Below are positions 23,502 through 32,348 of a stretch of DNA of 64,000 nt, one piece after another. Every line of letters starts with the position of its first letter. The first letter of the stretch is position 1. The notes beneath the pieces were generated by a model that did no database searches, was not told the origin of the DNA, and worked only from the letters and a program-made list of their open reading frames with translations. Source of the DNA: Streptomyces hundungensis (lineage in GTDB: Bacteria; Actinomycetota; Actinomycetes; Streptomycetales; Streptomycetaceae); NCBI RefSeq assembly GCF_003627815.1, contig NZ_CP032698.1, positions 4,340,001 through 4,404,000 on the forward strand, in the 5' to 3' direction. A program made the translations under genes and the position numbers.

Positions 23502-24035
23502 GTGGCCGAGCAGCTTTACGCCACCCTGAAGACCAATCAGGGCGACATCGAGATTCGGCTCCTGCCGAACCACGCACCCAAGACGGTCAAGAACTTCGTG
23601 GAACTCGCCAAGGGCGAGCGCGAGTGGACGAACCCGGCGACCGGCCAGAAGACCACGGACCCGCTGTACGACGGCACCGTCTTCCACCGCGTGATCAGCG
23701 GCTTCATGATCCAGGGCGGCGACCCGCTGGGCAACGGCACCGGCGGCCCGGGCTATGAGTTCGCCGACGAGTTCCACCCCGACCTGGCCTTCAACAAGCC
23801 GTACCTGCTGGCCATGGCGAACGCCGGCCCGGCCACCAACGGCTCGCAGTTCTTCATCACCGTGTCGCCCACCGCGTGGCTGACCGGCAAGCACACCATC
23901 TTCGGCGAGGTGTCCAACGACGCCGGCCGCAAGGTCGTGGACGCCATCGTGCACACCGAGACCAACCCGCGAACCGACCGCCCGGTCAGCGACGTCGTCA
24001 TCGAGTCGGTCGTCGTGGAGAGCCGCGAAGGCTGA
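23502..24035 (+). CDS. ppiA: Peptidyl-prolyl cis-trans isomerase (cyclophilin)
   Basis: Cytoplasmic cyclophilin that isomerises X-Pro bonds. Catalytic and substrate-binding signatures are present: FHRVISGFMIQGGDP (about residues 64-78), MANAGPATNGSQFFIT (about 106-121) and LTGKHTIFGEV (about 126-136). It has no signal peptide; 177 aa is normal. The position corresponds to mycobacterial ppiA near gyrA. The start is GTG 23502, and a hairpin follows the stop. Confidence 0.95.
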   Translation: MAEQLYATLKTNQGDIEIRLLPNHAPKTVKNFVELAKGEREWTNPATGQKTTDPLYDGTVFHRVISGFMIQGGDPLGNGTGGPGYEFADEFHPDLAFNKPYLLAMANAGPATNGSQFFITVSPTAWLTGKHTIFGEVSNDAGRKVVDAIVHTETNPRTDRPVSDVVIESVVVESREG

Positions 24036-24059
24036 ACTTCGGCTCCGCAGGGAACCTTT

Positions 24060-24092
24060 CCGCCCCGCTCGTCCGTATGACGAGCGGGGCGG
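24060..24092 (+). terminator. Terminator after ppiA
   Basis: CCGCCCCGCTCGTC pairs with GACGAGCGGGGCGG around a 5-nt loop, between ppiA and the rhomboid gene. Confidence 0.85.
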
Positions 24093-24120
24093 AGCTGCTG
24101 CATGAGGACGAAGGAGCCCG

Positions 24121-25011
24121 ATGAACCAGGACCAGGACCAGGTGCGGCAGTCCGGCCTGCCCGGCTGCTACCGCCACCCCGGAGTGGCGACGGGCATCAG
24201 CTGCGCCCGCTGTGAGCGGCCGATCTGCCCGGAGTGCATGATCAGCGCGTCGGTCGGCTTCCAGTGTCCCGACTGCGTCCGATCCGGTTCCGGCACCGGC
24301 CACGCCCCGTCGGCGAACCAGCCGCGGACCGTGGCGGGCGGGGTGCTCGCGGCCGGCGACCCCCAGCTGGTCACGAAGATCCTCATCGGCATCAACGCGG
24401 TCGCTTTTCTGGTGCAGCAGATCGTCGGGGAACGTTTCACCAATGCGTTCTGCCTGCTGGGCCGGGCAGTCGTGCCGGGCTTCGACGACGTGCAGGGCCT
24501 GGCCGAGGGCCAGTGGTACCGCCTGGTCACCTCGATGTTCCTGCACGGCGGCATCGCGCACATCGCCTTCAACATGCTCAGCCTGTGGTGGCTCGGCGGC
24601 CCCCTGGAGGGCGCGCTCGGCCGGGCCCGCTATCTGGCGCTGTACTTCGTGTCGGGCCTGGCAGGCGGAGCGCTGACGTACTTGCTGGCCGCGCCCTATG
24701 AGCGTTCGCTCGGCGCCTCCGGCGCGATTTTCGGCCTGTTCGGTGCCATGGCCGTCCTGATGCGCCGCATGAAGTACGACATGCGCCCGGTCATCGGGCT
24801 GCTCGTGGTCAACCTGGTCTTTACGTTCAACCCGTGGGTGGGCATCGCCTGGCAGGCCCATGTGGGCGGTCTGGTCGCGGGCGTCCTGGTCGGGATCGGC
24901 ATGGTCCACGCCCCGGCCCAGCGGCGCTCCCTGGTGCAGTGGGGCAGCTGTGCGCTGGTGCTCGCCCTGTCGGTCGCGTTCGTGTTGATCCGTACGGCTG
25001 AACTCACGTAA
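24121..25011 (+). CDS. Rhomboid family intramembrane serine protease with zinc-binding N-terminus
   Basis: A 296-aa membrane protease. The catalytic serine is S200 in LGASGAIFGLFGA and the catalytic histidine is H247 in AHVGGLVAGVLVG; about six or seven membrane helices span residues 80-292. The cytoplasmic N-terminus carries a B-box-like zinc site, CYRHPGVATGISCARCERPI followed by CPECM and CPDC (about residues 16-57). The substrate is unknown. It sits downstream of ppiA but behind its terminator. Confidence 0.93.
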   Translation: MNQDQDQVRQSGLPGCYRHPGVATGISCARCERPICPECMISASVGFQCPDCVRSGSGTGHAPSANQPRTVAGGVLAAGDPQLVTKILIGINAVAFLVQQIVGERFTNAFCLLGRAVVPGFDDVQGLAEGQWYRLVTSMFLHGGIAHIAFNMLSLWWLGGPLEGALGRARYLALYFVSGLAGGALTYLLAAPYERSLGASGAIFGLFGAMAVLMRRMKYDMRPVIGLLVVNLVFTFNPWVGIAWQAHVGGLVAGVLVGIGMVHAPAQRRSLVQWGSCALVLALSVAFVLIRTAELT

Positions 25012-25302
25012 CCCCGGCCCGCGACCACAGCGGGTACGAGCTTTCCCCAGAGTTGTCCACAGAGGGTGCCCGACCTTGTGCACCGGGTGGGGAACGCCTG
25101 CGCCCCTCGGCCCTGACCTGGTGCTTTCCAGGCGGGACAAGGGGCGCATGAGGCAGAGGGGCTGGCGGAGCCAGTCACACCGGCGTCAACATCCCGGAAG
25201 TTATCCACAGATGGTCTGAGTTATCCACTCCCCGTGGATAGCGCTGTGGATAACTAGGGGCAGAGCTTGCTTTCGGCCTCGGATCGCGCTGGGGTCGAAG
25301 CG
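25012..25302. other. Intergenic DnaA-box cluster next to crgA
   Basis: This 291-bp gap between two converging genes holds TTGTCCACA (25053-25061), TTATCCACA (25201-25209), TTATCCACT (25221-25229) and TGTGGATAA (25245-25253), plus a looser CCGTGGATA at 25232-25240. Three match known DnaA-box consensus sequences exactly, so the cluster is a candidate DnaA-binding locus outside oriC. No gene is supported in the gap. Confidence 0.75.
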
Positions 25303-25557
25303 CTACTTCCACTGCGTGGAGACGCCGAAGCCACCCGCGATGAAGCCGAAACCGACGACGATGTTCCAGTTCCCGAGCGACTTGAGCGGCAGATCCCCCT
25401 CGGTCACATAGAAGAGGACGATCCAGGCCAGCCCGATGAGGAAGAACGCCAGCATCACCGGGGCAACCCAACTGCGGTTGCCCAGTTTGATGGCGGTCGC
25501 CTGCTTCGTGGGCGGCGGCGTGAAATCGGCCTTCTTGCGGATACGTGACTTCGGCAC
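25303..25557 (-). CDS. crgA: Cell division protein CrgA
   Basis: CrgA is a small membrane protein that affects Z-ring formation and sporulation septation in Streptomyces. The 84-aa product begins [16 protein letters not shown] and has two membrane helices (about 31-53, [20 protein letters not shown], and about 65-80). The GTG start at 25557 is set by the conserved PKSRxRKK N-terminus. It is divergent from the DUF881 gene. Confidence 0.96.
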   Translation of the reverse strand: MPKSRIRKKADFTPPPTKQATAIKLGNRSWVAPVMLAFFLIGLAWIVLFYVTEGDLPLKSLGNWNIVVGFGFIAGGFGVSTQWK

Positions 25558-25694
25558 GAGGGACTCTCCTGTCGATGCGCTGCGTGACCGCGCAGGGAAC
25601 TGTGGCGGCGCCGGGGGACGGGGCTGCGGGGGAGGCCTCCCCCAAGCGTCCGTTAGCGTAGTGCTTCCGTGGCGTCGAAGGAGATAAGGGTACG

Positions 25695-26474
25695 TTGAGC
25701 AATTCTGCCGACTCCCCCGGCGGGGTCCTTGAGCAGCCCCCGCGGCGCCCGCGCGCCCGGCCGGTACGGCTGCTCTCCGCCGCCGCCTTCGCGCTCGCCG
25801 GCCTCATCTTCGTCACGAGCTTCAACACGGCCAAGGGCACCAACATCCGTACGGACGCCTCCCTGTTGAAGCTGTCGGACCTCATCAAGCAGCGCGACCA
25901 CAAGAACAAGGAACTCGGCGACACCACCGCGACCCTGCGCGGCGAGGTGGACGCGCTCGCCCAGCGCGACGACGGCTCCACCAAGGCCCAGGACCAGCTC
26001 CTCAACGCCCTCAAGGACGCCTCGGGCACCGCCCCGGTCTCCGGAAAGGGCCTGAGCGTCACGCTCAACGACGCCCCGCCCAACGCCACCGCGGCCCCCG
26101 GCTACCCCGCTCCGCAGGCCAACGACCTCGTCATCCACCAGCAGGACCTCCAGGCCGTGGTCAACGCGCTGTGGCAGGGCGGCGCCCAGGGCATCCAGGT
26201 CATGGACCAGCGTCTGATCGCCACCAGCGCGGTGCGCTGCGTCGGCAACACCCTCATCCTCCAGGGCCGCGTCTACTCGCCCCCGTACAAGATCACCGCC
26301 GTCGGGGACACCGGCAAGCTGCGCGGGGCGCTGGGCGCCTCCAAGGCGATCCAGAACTACCAGCTGTATGTGAAGGCCTACGGGCTCGGCTGGAAAGTCG
26401 ACGAGCACAGGACGATGACTCTCGCCGCCTACTCGGGCACAGTGGATCTCCACTACGCGAAACCGGTGCAGTAG
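25695..26474 (+). CDS. DUF881 family membrane protein
   Basis: A 259-aa protein with one N-terminal membrane helix ([18 protein letters not shown], about 25-42), a coiled-coil stretch ([20 protein letters not shown]) and an extracytoplasmic DUF881 domain (residues ~110-255, with [23 protein letters not shown]). The homologue beside crgA in mycobacteria is likewise of unknown role. A TTG start at 25695 is required because no ATG/GTG in frame leaves an intact N-terminus; GAAGGAG and AAGGG lie upstream. A sortase follows after 23 bp. Confidence 0.88.
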   Translation: MSNSADSPGGVLEQPPRRPRARPVRLLSAAAFALAGLIFVTSFNTAKGTNIRTDASLLKLSDLIKQRDHKNKELGDTTATLRGEVDALAQRDDGSTKAQDQLLNALKDASGTAPVSGKGLSVTLNDAPPNATAAPGYPAPQANDLVIHQQDLQAVVNALWQGGAQGIQVMDQRLIATSAVRCVGNTLILQGRVYSPPYKITAVGDTGKLRGALGASKAIQNYQLYVKAYGLGWKVDEHRTMTLAAYSGTVDLHYAKPVQ

Positions 26475-26497
26475 CGGCGCGGGAGGAGGCACCGCCG

Positions 26498-27181
26498 ATG
26501 TCCGTGCGGGTCCTCGTCCGGTCCCTCAGCGAACTGTGCATCACCGTCGGCGCCCTGATCGTCCTGTTCGTCGCCTACCTCCTGTACTGGACCGGGGTGA
26601 AGGCCGACCACGCGGCCGGCGACCAGATCAGCGGCCTCACCGCGCGGTGGGCCCAGAGCCCGCCGCCCCGCCCCGCGGCCCCGCAGAAGGCCGCGCCCGC
26701 GCCCCCCTATGCCGAAGGCCGCTCCTTCGCCGTCATGTACGTGCCCCGGCTCGGCAAGGACTGGCACAAACCGGTCCTCGAAGGCACCGCCGTCAAGGAC
26801 CTCCAGAAGGGCCTCGGCCACTACGCCAACACCACCCGGCTCGGGCAGCAGGGCAACTTCTCGGTGGCGGGCCACCGGCGCACCTACGGCGACCCGTTCA
26901 AGGACTTCCCCGACCTGCGGCCCGGCGACGCGGTCGTGCTGCGGGACGACACCACCTGGTACACCTACCGCCTCGACAACAGGCCGTACCGGACCGTGCC
27001 CGGTGACATCGGCGTCATCGATCCCGTCCCCGCCAAGTCGCCGTTCCGCGCCCCGGGCCGCTATCTCACCCTCACCACCTGCGACCCGGAGTGGGGCAGC
27101 AGCCACCGGCTGATCGCCTGGGGACACCTGGAGGCCACGCAGCCCGTGACGCGGGGCGAACCCGCGGCTTTGGACGGCTGA
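26498..27181 (+). CDS. Class E sortase (first of three)
   Basis: Cysteine transpeptidase of 227 aa with an N-terminal anchor (LCITVGALIVLFVAYLLYW, about 13-31). The catalytic triad is visible: H126 in AGHRRTYG, C195 in TLTTCDPEW and R204 in SSHRLIAWG. Class E sortases in high-GC actinobacteria prefer LAXTG-type signals. The ATG at 26498 has GGGAGGAGG upstream. It is followed by a small membrane gene and the amidotransferase, and resembles but is not identical in role to the two sortases downstream. Confidence 0.92.
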   Translation: MSVRVLVRSLSELCITVGALIVLFVAYLLYWTGVKADHAAGDQISGLTARWAQSPPPRPAAPQKAAPAPPYAEGRSFAVMYVPRLGKDWHKPVLEGTAVKDLQKGLGHYANTTRLGQQGNFSVAGHRRTYGDPFKDFPDLRPGDAVVLRDDTTWYTYRLDNRPYRTVPGDIGVIDPVPAKSPFRAPGRYLTLTTCDPEWGSSHRLIAWGHLEATQPVTRGEPAALDG

Positions 27182-27249
27182 CCCCACTGCACAGTCCGGC
27201 CCCTTAGTCTGGTGCCGTAACGATCGTCGGAAGGGACAGCGGGGACCGC

Positions 27250-27429
27250 ATGTACGGCTGGATCTGGCGGCATCTGCCGGGCAACGCGTGGCTGCGGGCG
27301 TTGATCTCGCTCGCGATGGTGCTCGTGATCGTCTACGTGCTCTTCCAGTACGTCTTCCCGTGGGCGGAGCCGCTGCTCCCGTTCAACGACGTGACGGTGG
27401 ACCAGGGAATGGGGACGACAGCCCGGTGA
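27250..27429 (+). CDS. Small membrane protein (59 aa)
   Basis: A 59-aa product MYGWIWRHLPGNAWLRALIS... with one hydrophobic helix (LISLAMVLVIVYVLFQYVF, about 18-36) and a short outer tail. The codons are strongly G/C-ending, and the stop overlaps the amidotransferase start (GTGA), supporting translation. I do not recognise a named family; it is a conserved-looking Streptomyces small protein. Confidence 0.8.
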   Translation: MYGWIWRHLPGNAWLRALISLAMVLVIVYVLFQYVFPWAEPLLPFNDVTVDQGMGTTAR

Positions 27430-28064
27430 ACGCGCGCATTCTCGTGGTCGACAACTACGACAGCTTCGTCTTCAACCTCGTCCAGTACCTGTACCAGCTC
27501 GGCGCCGAGTGCGAGGTCGTCCGCAACGACGAGGTCTCCCTGGGCCATGCCCAGGAAGGCTTCGACGGCGTTCTGCTCTCCCCCGGGCCCGGCGCACCCG
27601 AACAGGCGGGCATCTGCGTCGACATGGTGCGCCACTGCGCCGCAACCGGTGTCCCCGTCTTCGGCGTCTGTCTCGGTATGCAGTCGATGATGGTCGCGTA
27701 CGGCGGTGTCGTGGGGCGGGCCCCCGAACTGCTGCATGGCAAGACGTCCCCGGTGCTGCACGAGGGCACCGGTGTCTTCTCGGGCCTTCCCTCCCCCTTC
27801 ACGGCGACCCGCTACCACTCGCTGGCCGCCGAGCCGGCCACCCTGCCGGGCGAGCTCGAGGTCACCGCGCGCACCGAGGACGGCATCATCATGGGGCTGC
27901 GCCACCGTGAACTGCCGGTGGAGGGCGTTCAGTTCCACCCGGAGTCGGTGCTCACCGAGCACGGCCACCGGATGCTGGCCAACTGGCTGGTGCGATGCGG
28001 GGACGCGGGGGCCGTCGGGCGCTCCGCGGGGCTCGCGCCGGTGGTGGGCAAGGCCGCGGCGTGA
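27426..28064 (+). CDS. Glutamine amidotransferase, aminodeoxychorismate/anthranilate synthase component II
   Basis: Class I amidotransferase supplying ammonia to a chorismate-using partner (PabB or TrpE). It has the N-terminal ILVVDNYDSFVFNLVQYL, the oxyanion segment LLSPGPGAPEQAG, the nucleophile cysteine in VFGVCLGMQ (about residue 82), and the His/Glu pair in VQFHPESVLTEHG. The 212-aa length fits TrpG/PabA. Sequence alone does not tell trpG from pabA, so no symbol is given; no synthase partner is adjacent. GTG 27426 overlaps the upstream stop, and its own stop overlaps the next gene. Confidence 0.92.
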   Translation: MNARILVVDNYDSFVFNLVQYLYQLGAECEVVRNDEVSLGHAQEGFDGVLLSPGPGAPEQAGICVDMVRHCAATGVPVFGVCLGMQSMMVAYGGVVGRAPELLHGKTSPVLHEGTGVFSGLPSPFTATRYHSLAAEPATLPGELEVTARTEDGIIMGLRHRELPVEGVQFHPESVLTEHGHRMLANWLVRCGDAGAVGRSAGLAPVVGKAAA

Positions 28065-29298
28065 CTTCGGCCCGCCCGGAGCACGAGTACGACCCGCTGA
28101 CGGACCCCCTGCCACCGGGTGGGCACGCATCGCCCTGGTTCCGGTCCGGCAACCTGCCGCCCCAGCCGTCAGCCCCCGCACAGGAGCCCGGATACGAGCC
28201 CGTGGACCGGCCGGGGTACGAGCCCGTGCGGGAGCCGGTGGCGGCCTCCCAGGAGTGGTACGAGTCCGGGCCCGCGCCGACGCCCCAGGAGTGGCCCGGG
28301 CCGGGCCCTGTGGCCCCTGGCCAGGACTGGTATCCCGCACCCACACCCGCACCCGCCCCGGAGCCGATGGCCGCACCCGAGCCGATGGCCGCACCAGGGC
28401 CGACAACCGGCCCGGCCGGACCGGCCACGGCCGCGATACCCCTGACCGATGCGGGGGCTGTCCCCCCGGCCACGGCCGTCCCCCGGCCACCGGCGGGCGC
28501 GCCGAGCGGCGCAGAGCGGCCAAAGGCAGAGGGCGCGCGGCCCCCGCACCCCCTCCCGCCCCCGCTGCCGCGCCGGACGGGCGGCGGTTGACCCGGGCCG
28601 AGGCGCGACGGGCGGCGAAGGCGCGCAAGGACAGCGCCGCGGTGATAGCCAGCCGGGTGCTGGGCGAAGCGTTCATCACGCTGGGCGTGGTGATGCTCCT
28701 GTTCGTGACGTACCAGCTGTGGTGGACCAATGTCCGCGCCCACCAGGAGGCGGGCAGCGCCGCCAAGAAGATCGCGCAGGACTGGGCGGACGGCCGCAAG
28801 CCGGGCGCGTTCGCGCCGGGCGAGGGATTCGCCCTCATGCACATCCCCAAACTCGACGTCGTCGCCCCGATCGCGCAGGGCACCAGCAAGGCGAAGGTCC
28901 TCGACAAGGGCATGATCGGCCACTACGACGAGGCCGGCCTCAAGACGGCGATGCCCTCCGACGCGACCGGCAACTTCGCGGTGGCGGCCCACCGCAACAC
29001 CCACGGCGAGCCGTTTCGCTACATCAACCGGCTGAAGGCCGGCGACAAGGTCGTCGTCGAGACGCAGGACGCGTACTACACCTACGAGATCACCAGCGAG
29101 CTGCCGCAGACTCCGCCGTCCAATGTGTCGGTGCTGAAGCCGATCCCCGCGGGCTCGGGGTTCACCAAGCCGGGCCGCTATCTGACGCTGACGACCTGCA
29201 CGCCGGAATTCACGAGTACCTACCGATTGATCGTGTGGGGCAAGATGGTCGACGACCGACCGCGCAGCAAGGGCAAGCCCGACGCGCTCGTGGGATGA
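28061..29298 (+). pseudogene. Class E sortase, SrtE1-like, split by a frameshift
   Basis: The N-terminal part starts at GTG 28061, overlapping the amidotransferase stop (GTGA), and reads MTSARPEHEYDPLTDPLPPG with a long Pro-rich leader; this frame stops at 28591. The sortase core is in the -1 frame and reads GRAERRRAAKGRG...LTRAEARRAAKAR, a membrane helix (FITLGVVMLLFVTYQLWW), His codon 28990 (AAHRNTHGE), Cys codon 29197 (LTTCTPEF) and Arg codon 29224 (STYRLIVWG). A single missing base near C-runs at 28463-28468 or 28479-28484 would explain the split. By gene order this is the counterpart of S. coelicolor SrtE1, which helps anchor chaplins. It may be a real mutation, a sequencing error, or an enzyme restarted at an internal codon such as TTG 28588. 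Confidence 0.8.
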
Positions 29299-30059
29299 CC
29301 GAACGGACAGCAGGGGCGGGTGCGGTGGCGACGGGAACCGACCACGAGGAGCGGACCGGGGAGTCCGGGCCGACCCCGGCCCCGCGCGGGGGCGCCATCG
29401 CCACCGCCGTCAGCGTCTTCGGTGAACTCCTCATCACCGCCGGCCTGTTGCTGGGCCTGTTCGTCGTCTACTCGCTGTGGTGGACCAATGTCATGGCCGA
29501 CCGCGAGGCGTCCGCGCAGAGCGACAGCGTGCGCCGCGGCTGGGCGGCCTCCACGGGCCCCGGCGCGCTCGACACCAAGGGCGGCATCGGCTTCCTGCAC
29601 GTCCCGGCGATGAAGAACGGCGAGGTGCTCGTCAAGAAGGGCACGGACACCGACGTCCTCAACGGCGGGGTGGCCGGCTACTACACGGACCCGGTCAAGG
29701 CCTCGCTTCCCGGCGCGGCCAAGACCGGCAACTTCACGCTCGCCGCCCACCGCGACGGCCACGGCGCCAAGTTCCACAACATCGACAAGCTGAAGGACGG
29801 CGACCCGATCGTCTTCGAGACCAGGGACACCTGGTACGTCTACAAGGTGTTCGCCGAGCTGCCCGAGACCTCGAAGTACAACGTCGACGTGCTCCAGCCG
29901 GTCCCGAAAGGCTCGGGTGCCAAGAAGCCCGGCCCGTACATCACCCTGACGACGTGCACCCCCGTCTACACCTCGAAATACCGCTACATCGTGTGGGGCG
30001 AGCTGGTGCGCACCGAGAAGGTCGACACCCGGCGCACCCCGCCCGCCGAGCTGCGCTAG
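29295..30059 (+). CDS. Class E sortase, SrtE2-like
   Basis: A 254-aa sortase with a cytoplasmic N-terminus, membrane helix (VFGELLITAGLLLGLFVVYSLWW, about 42-64) and triad H152 (LAAHRDGHG), C221 (TLTTCTPVY) and R230 (SKYRYIVWG). The ATG at 29295 overlaps the preceding sortase stop (ATGA). Gene order just before pknB matches S. coelicolor SrtE2. A bidirectional hairpin separates it from the convergent pknB. Confidence 0.93.
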   Translation: MTERTAGAGAVATGTDHEERTGESGPTPAPRGGAIATAVSVFGELLITAGLLLGLFVVYSLWWTNVMADREASAQSDSVRRGWAASTGPGALDTKGGIGFLHVPAMKNGEVLVKKGTDTDVLNGGVAGYYTDPVKASLPGAAKTGNFTLAAHRDGHGAKFHNIDKLKDGDPIVFETRDTWYVYKVFAELPETSKYNVDVLQPVPKGSGAKKPGPYITLTTCTPVYTSKYRYIVWGELVRTEKVDTRRTPPAELR

Positions 30060-30083
30060 CGGGCCCCGAGACCGATCCCGTAC

Positions 30084-30128
30084 GGCACTGAGCCCAGGCA
30101 CCCTGTGAGGGGGCCGGGGCTCAGTGCC
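30084..30128. terminator. Bidirectional terminator between the sortase and pknB genes
   Basis: GGCACTGAGCCC (30084-30095) pairs with GGGCTCAGTGCC (30117-30128) between two converging genes. Confidence 0.8.
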
Positions 30129-30145
30129 ACGCGCGGTGGGGAGAG

Positions 30146-32161
30146 TCAGTCCTGTGGTGAGCCCGAAGGCCCGCCGAAGAACACCGGGCCACCGTTGTCG
30201 CCGGCGCGCATGGTGGTCAGGGTGACGGGCTGGTTGGGATCGGCCATGGTGCCCGAGTTGGGCGTGACCATCACGACCCGCGCCTTGCCGTCGTCCGAAC
30301 TGCCCGGCGTGAACTGGATGTTGTTGAAGCCCGCGCCGTTGAGTGTCTGCGTGGCCTTCTTCACCGTCATCCCGTTCAGGCCCTGCGGAATCGCCACCTG
30401 CCCCGGCGGTGTCGGCGGTGTCTGCGACTGCGGGCCCTTGGAGACCTTCAGGGTGATCTGGACGTCCTTGGACTGGCTGGTGTTGCCGTTCGGGGACATC
30501 GAGACGACCTGGTCCAGCGGGCTCTGGTCGTCCACGTTCTGGCGGACCACATTGGTGAAGCCGACGCTGTTGAGCTGCGCGAGCGCGGACGTGTAGTCCT
30601 TGCCCGTCACATCGGGCAGGTTCACGGTCTGCTTCTTGGCGATCGTGAGCGTGACCGTCGAGTTCTTCTCCGCCTGCGAGCCGCCCGCCGGGTCCTGCTT
30701 GTCGACCGTGCCCGGAGTCGAGCTGGACTCGACCTCCTTGGTCTTCACCTGGAAGCCCTTGTTCTGGAGCAGCTGGGTCGCGCTGTCCTTGTCCTTCTGC
30801 GTGACGTCCGGGACCTCGATCTTGGGCGCGCCCGTGGAGACGGTGACCAAGATCGTCTCGCCCTTCTTCATGGTGCCGCTGGCCGGAGACTGGGTGCAGA
30901 TGTTGCCCTTGGGCTGGTCCGCACACGGCTCGTTCTTGGTGACGGACATCTTGACGCCGGCGTTGATCGCCAGCTTCTCGGCGTCGCCCTGACTGCTGCC
31001 CACCAGCTGGGGCACGTCCATCGAGCTGCTGTCGGCGCTGTTGCTGAACACCGCCTTGCCGATCAGGATCGCGCCGACCAGCACCAGGACGCCCGCCAGG
31101 ATCAGCAGCACCGTCGAGGTGTGGGACTTCTTCTGGCGGCGCCGGTCGGGCCGGTCGTCATAGCCGTAGCCGCCGTCGTCGGGGTTGACCGGCGGCAGCA
31201 TCGAGGTCTGGCCGGCGCCCGGGTCGGCGTGACGCAGCGCGGTGGTCGGCTGGTCGTTGCCATAGCCGTCGTACCCGCCGCCGTACCCCACAGCTCCCAG
31301 GGTGGCGGTCGCGGCGACGGGCTGGCCGTCGAGGTAGGCCTCGATGTCGGCACGCATCTCGTCGGCCGACTGGTAGCGGTAGGCCGGGTCCTTGACCAGC
31401 GCCTTCAGGACGATGGCGTCCATCTCGGGCGTGATCTCGGAGTCGAAGTTCGAGGGGGCCTGCGGCTCCTCGCGTACGTGCTGGTAGGCCACCGCGACCG
31501 GCGAGTCCCCGACGAAGGGGGGCCGGACGGTGAGCAGCTCGTACAGCAGACAGCCCGTGGAGTAGAGGTCGCTGCGCGCGTCGACCTGCTCGCCCTTGGC
31601 CTGCTCCGGGGAGAGGTACTGGGCGGTGCCGATGACGGCCGCGGTCTGGGTCATCGTCATGCCGGAGTCGCCCATGGCGCGGGCGATGCCGAAGTCCATG
31701 ACCTTGACCTGGCCGGTGCGCGTCAGCATGACGTTCGCCGGCTTGATGTCGCGGTGGACGATCCCGTTGCGGTGCGAGTACTCGAGGGCCTGGAGGATGC
31801 CGATGGTCATTTCCAGCGTGCGCTCGGGCAGCAGCTTGCGCCCGGAGTGCAGCAGCTCACGCAGGGTCGAGCCGTCGACGTACTCCATCACGATGTACGG
31901 GATGGAGACGTTGTCGACGTAGTCCTCGCCCGTGTCATAGACAGCGACGATCGCCGGGTGGTTGAGCGAGGCGGCCGACTGGGCCTCACGGCGGAACCGG
32001 GCCTGGAAGGACGGGTCGCGGGCGAGGTCGGCCCGCAGCGTCTTCACGGCGACGGTGCGGCCGAGCCGGGTGTCGTGCGCGAGGTAGACCTCCGCCATGC
32101 CACCACGGCCGAGCACCTGGCCCAGCTCGTACCGCCCGCCGAGGCGACGCGGCTCTTCCAT
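30146..32161 (-). CDS. pknB: Ser/Thr protein kinase PknB with PASTA repeats
   Basis: Membrane kinase that senses peptidoglycan fragments or lipid II and phosphorylates cell-wall and division proteins. The kinase domain (about 11-275) has GRGGMAEVY, the lysine in VAVKTL, HRDIKPANV, MDFG and an activation loop TMTQTAAVIGT with phosphorylatable threonines. A membrane helix (VLLILAGVLVLVGAILIG) follows at about 347-368, then four PASTA repeats with starts at MDVPQLVG, IEVPDVTQ, VNLPDVTG and VAIPQGLN. The ATG at 32161 was chosen over an upstream ATG because the family begins right at the kinase fold. It is last in the fhaA-pknB cluster, after a gap with two parS sites. Confidence 0.95.
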   Translation of the reverse strand: MEEPRRLGGRYELGQVLGRGGMAEVYLAHDTRLGRTVAVKTLRADLARDPSFQARFRREAQSAASLNHPAIVAVYDTGEDYVDNVSIPYIVMEYVDGSTLRELLHSGRKLLPERTLEMTIGILQALEYSHRNGIVHRDIKPANVMLTRTGQVKVMDFGIARAMGDSGMTMTQTAAVIGTAQYLSPEQAKGEQVDARSDLYSTGCLLYELLTVRPPFVGDSPVAVAYQHVREEPQAPSNFDSEITPEMDAIVLKALVKDPAYRYQSADEMRADIEAYLDGQPVAATATLGAVGYGGGYDGYGNDQPTTALRHADPGAGQTSMLPPVNPDDGGYGYDDRPDRRRQKKSHTSTVLLILAGVLVLVGAILIGKAVFSNSADSSSMDVPQLVGSSQGDAEKLAINAGVKMSVTKNEPCADQPKGNICTQSPASGTMKKGETILVTVSTGAPKIEVPDVTQKDKDSATQLLQNKGFQVKTKEVESSSTPGTVDKQDPAGGSQAEKNSTVTLTIAKKQTVNLPDVTGKDYTSALAQLNSVGFTNVVRQNVDDQSPLDQVVSMSPNGNTSQSKDVQITLKVSKGPQSQTPPTPPGQVAIPQGLNGMTVKKATQTLNGAGFNNIQFTPGSSDDGKARVVMVTPNSGTMADPNQPVTLTTMRAGDNGGPVFFGGPSGSPQD

Positions 32162-32305
32162 AGCTAATCCAGCCCTCTCCGTCTGTCCCGACCGTACCCA
32201 TGGGTGGTCCGGCGGTGTGCTGTTCGCGCATACGCTACCGGGCACCGCGAGCCGATCAGCTCGCGACCGTCACCTGATACCGGACCGGTACAGGGCACGT
32301 GTGAT

Positions 32306-32319
32306 GTTTCACGTGAAAC
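32306..32319. promoter_or_regulatory. parS site 3
   Basis: Perfect GTTTCACGTGAAAC between pknB and pbpA. Its centre is 22 bp from site 4. Confidence 0.96.
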
Positions 32320-32327
32320 GGGCGAGC

Positions 32328-32341
32328 GTTTCACGTGAAAC
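32328..32341. promoter_or_regulatory. parS site 4
   Basis: Perfect GTTTCACGTGAAAC ending 7 bp from the pbpA stop. Sites 3 and 4 are spaced about two helical turns apart, on the same face of the DNA. Confidence 0.96.
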
Positions 32342-32348
32342 AGCCCGG

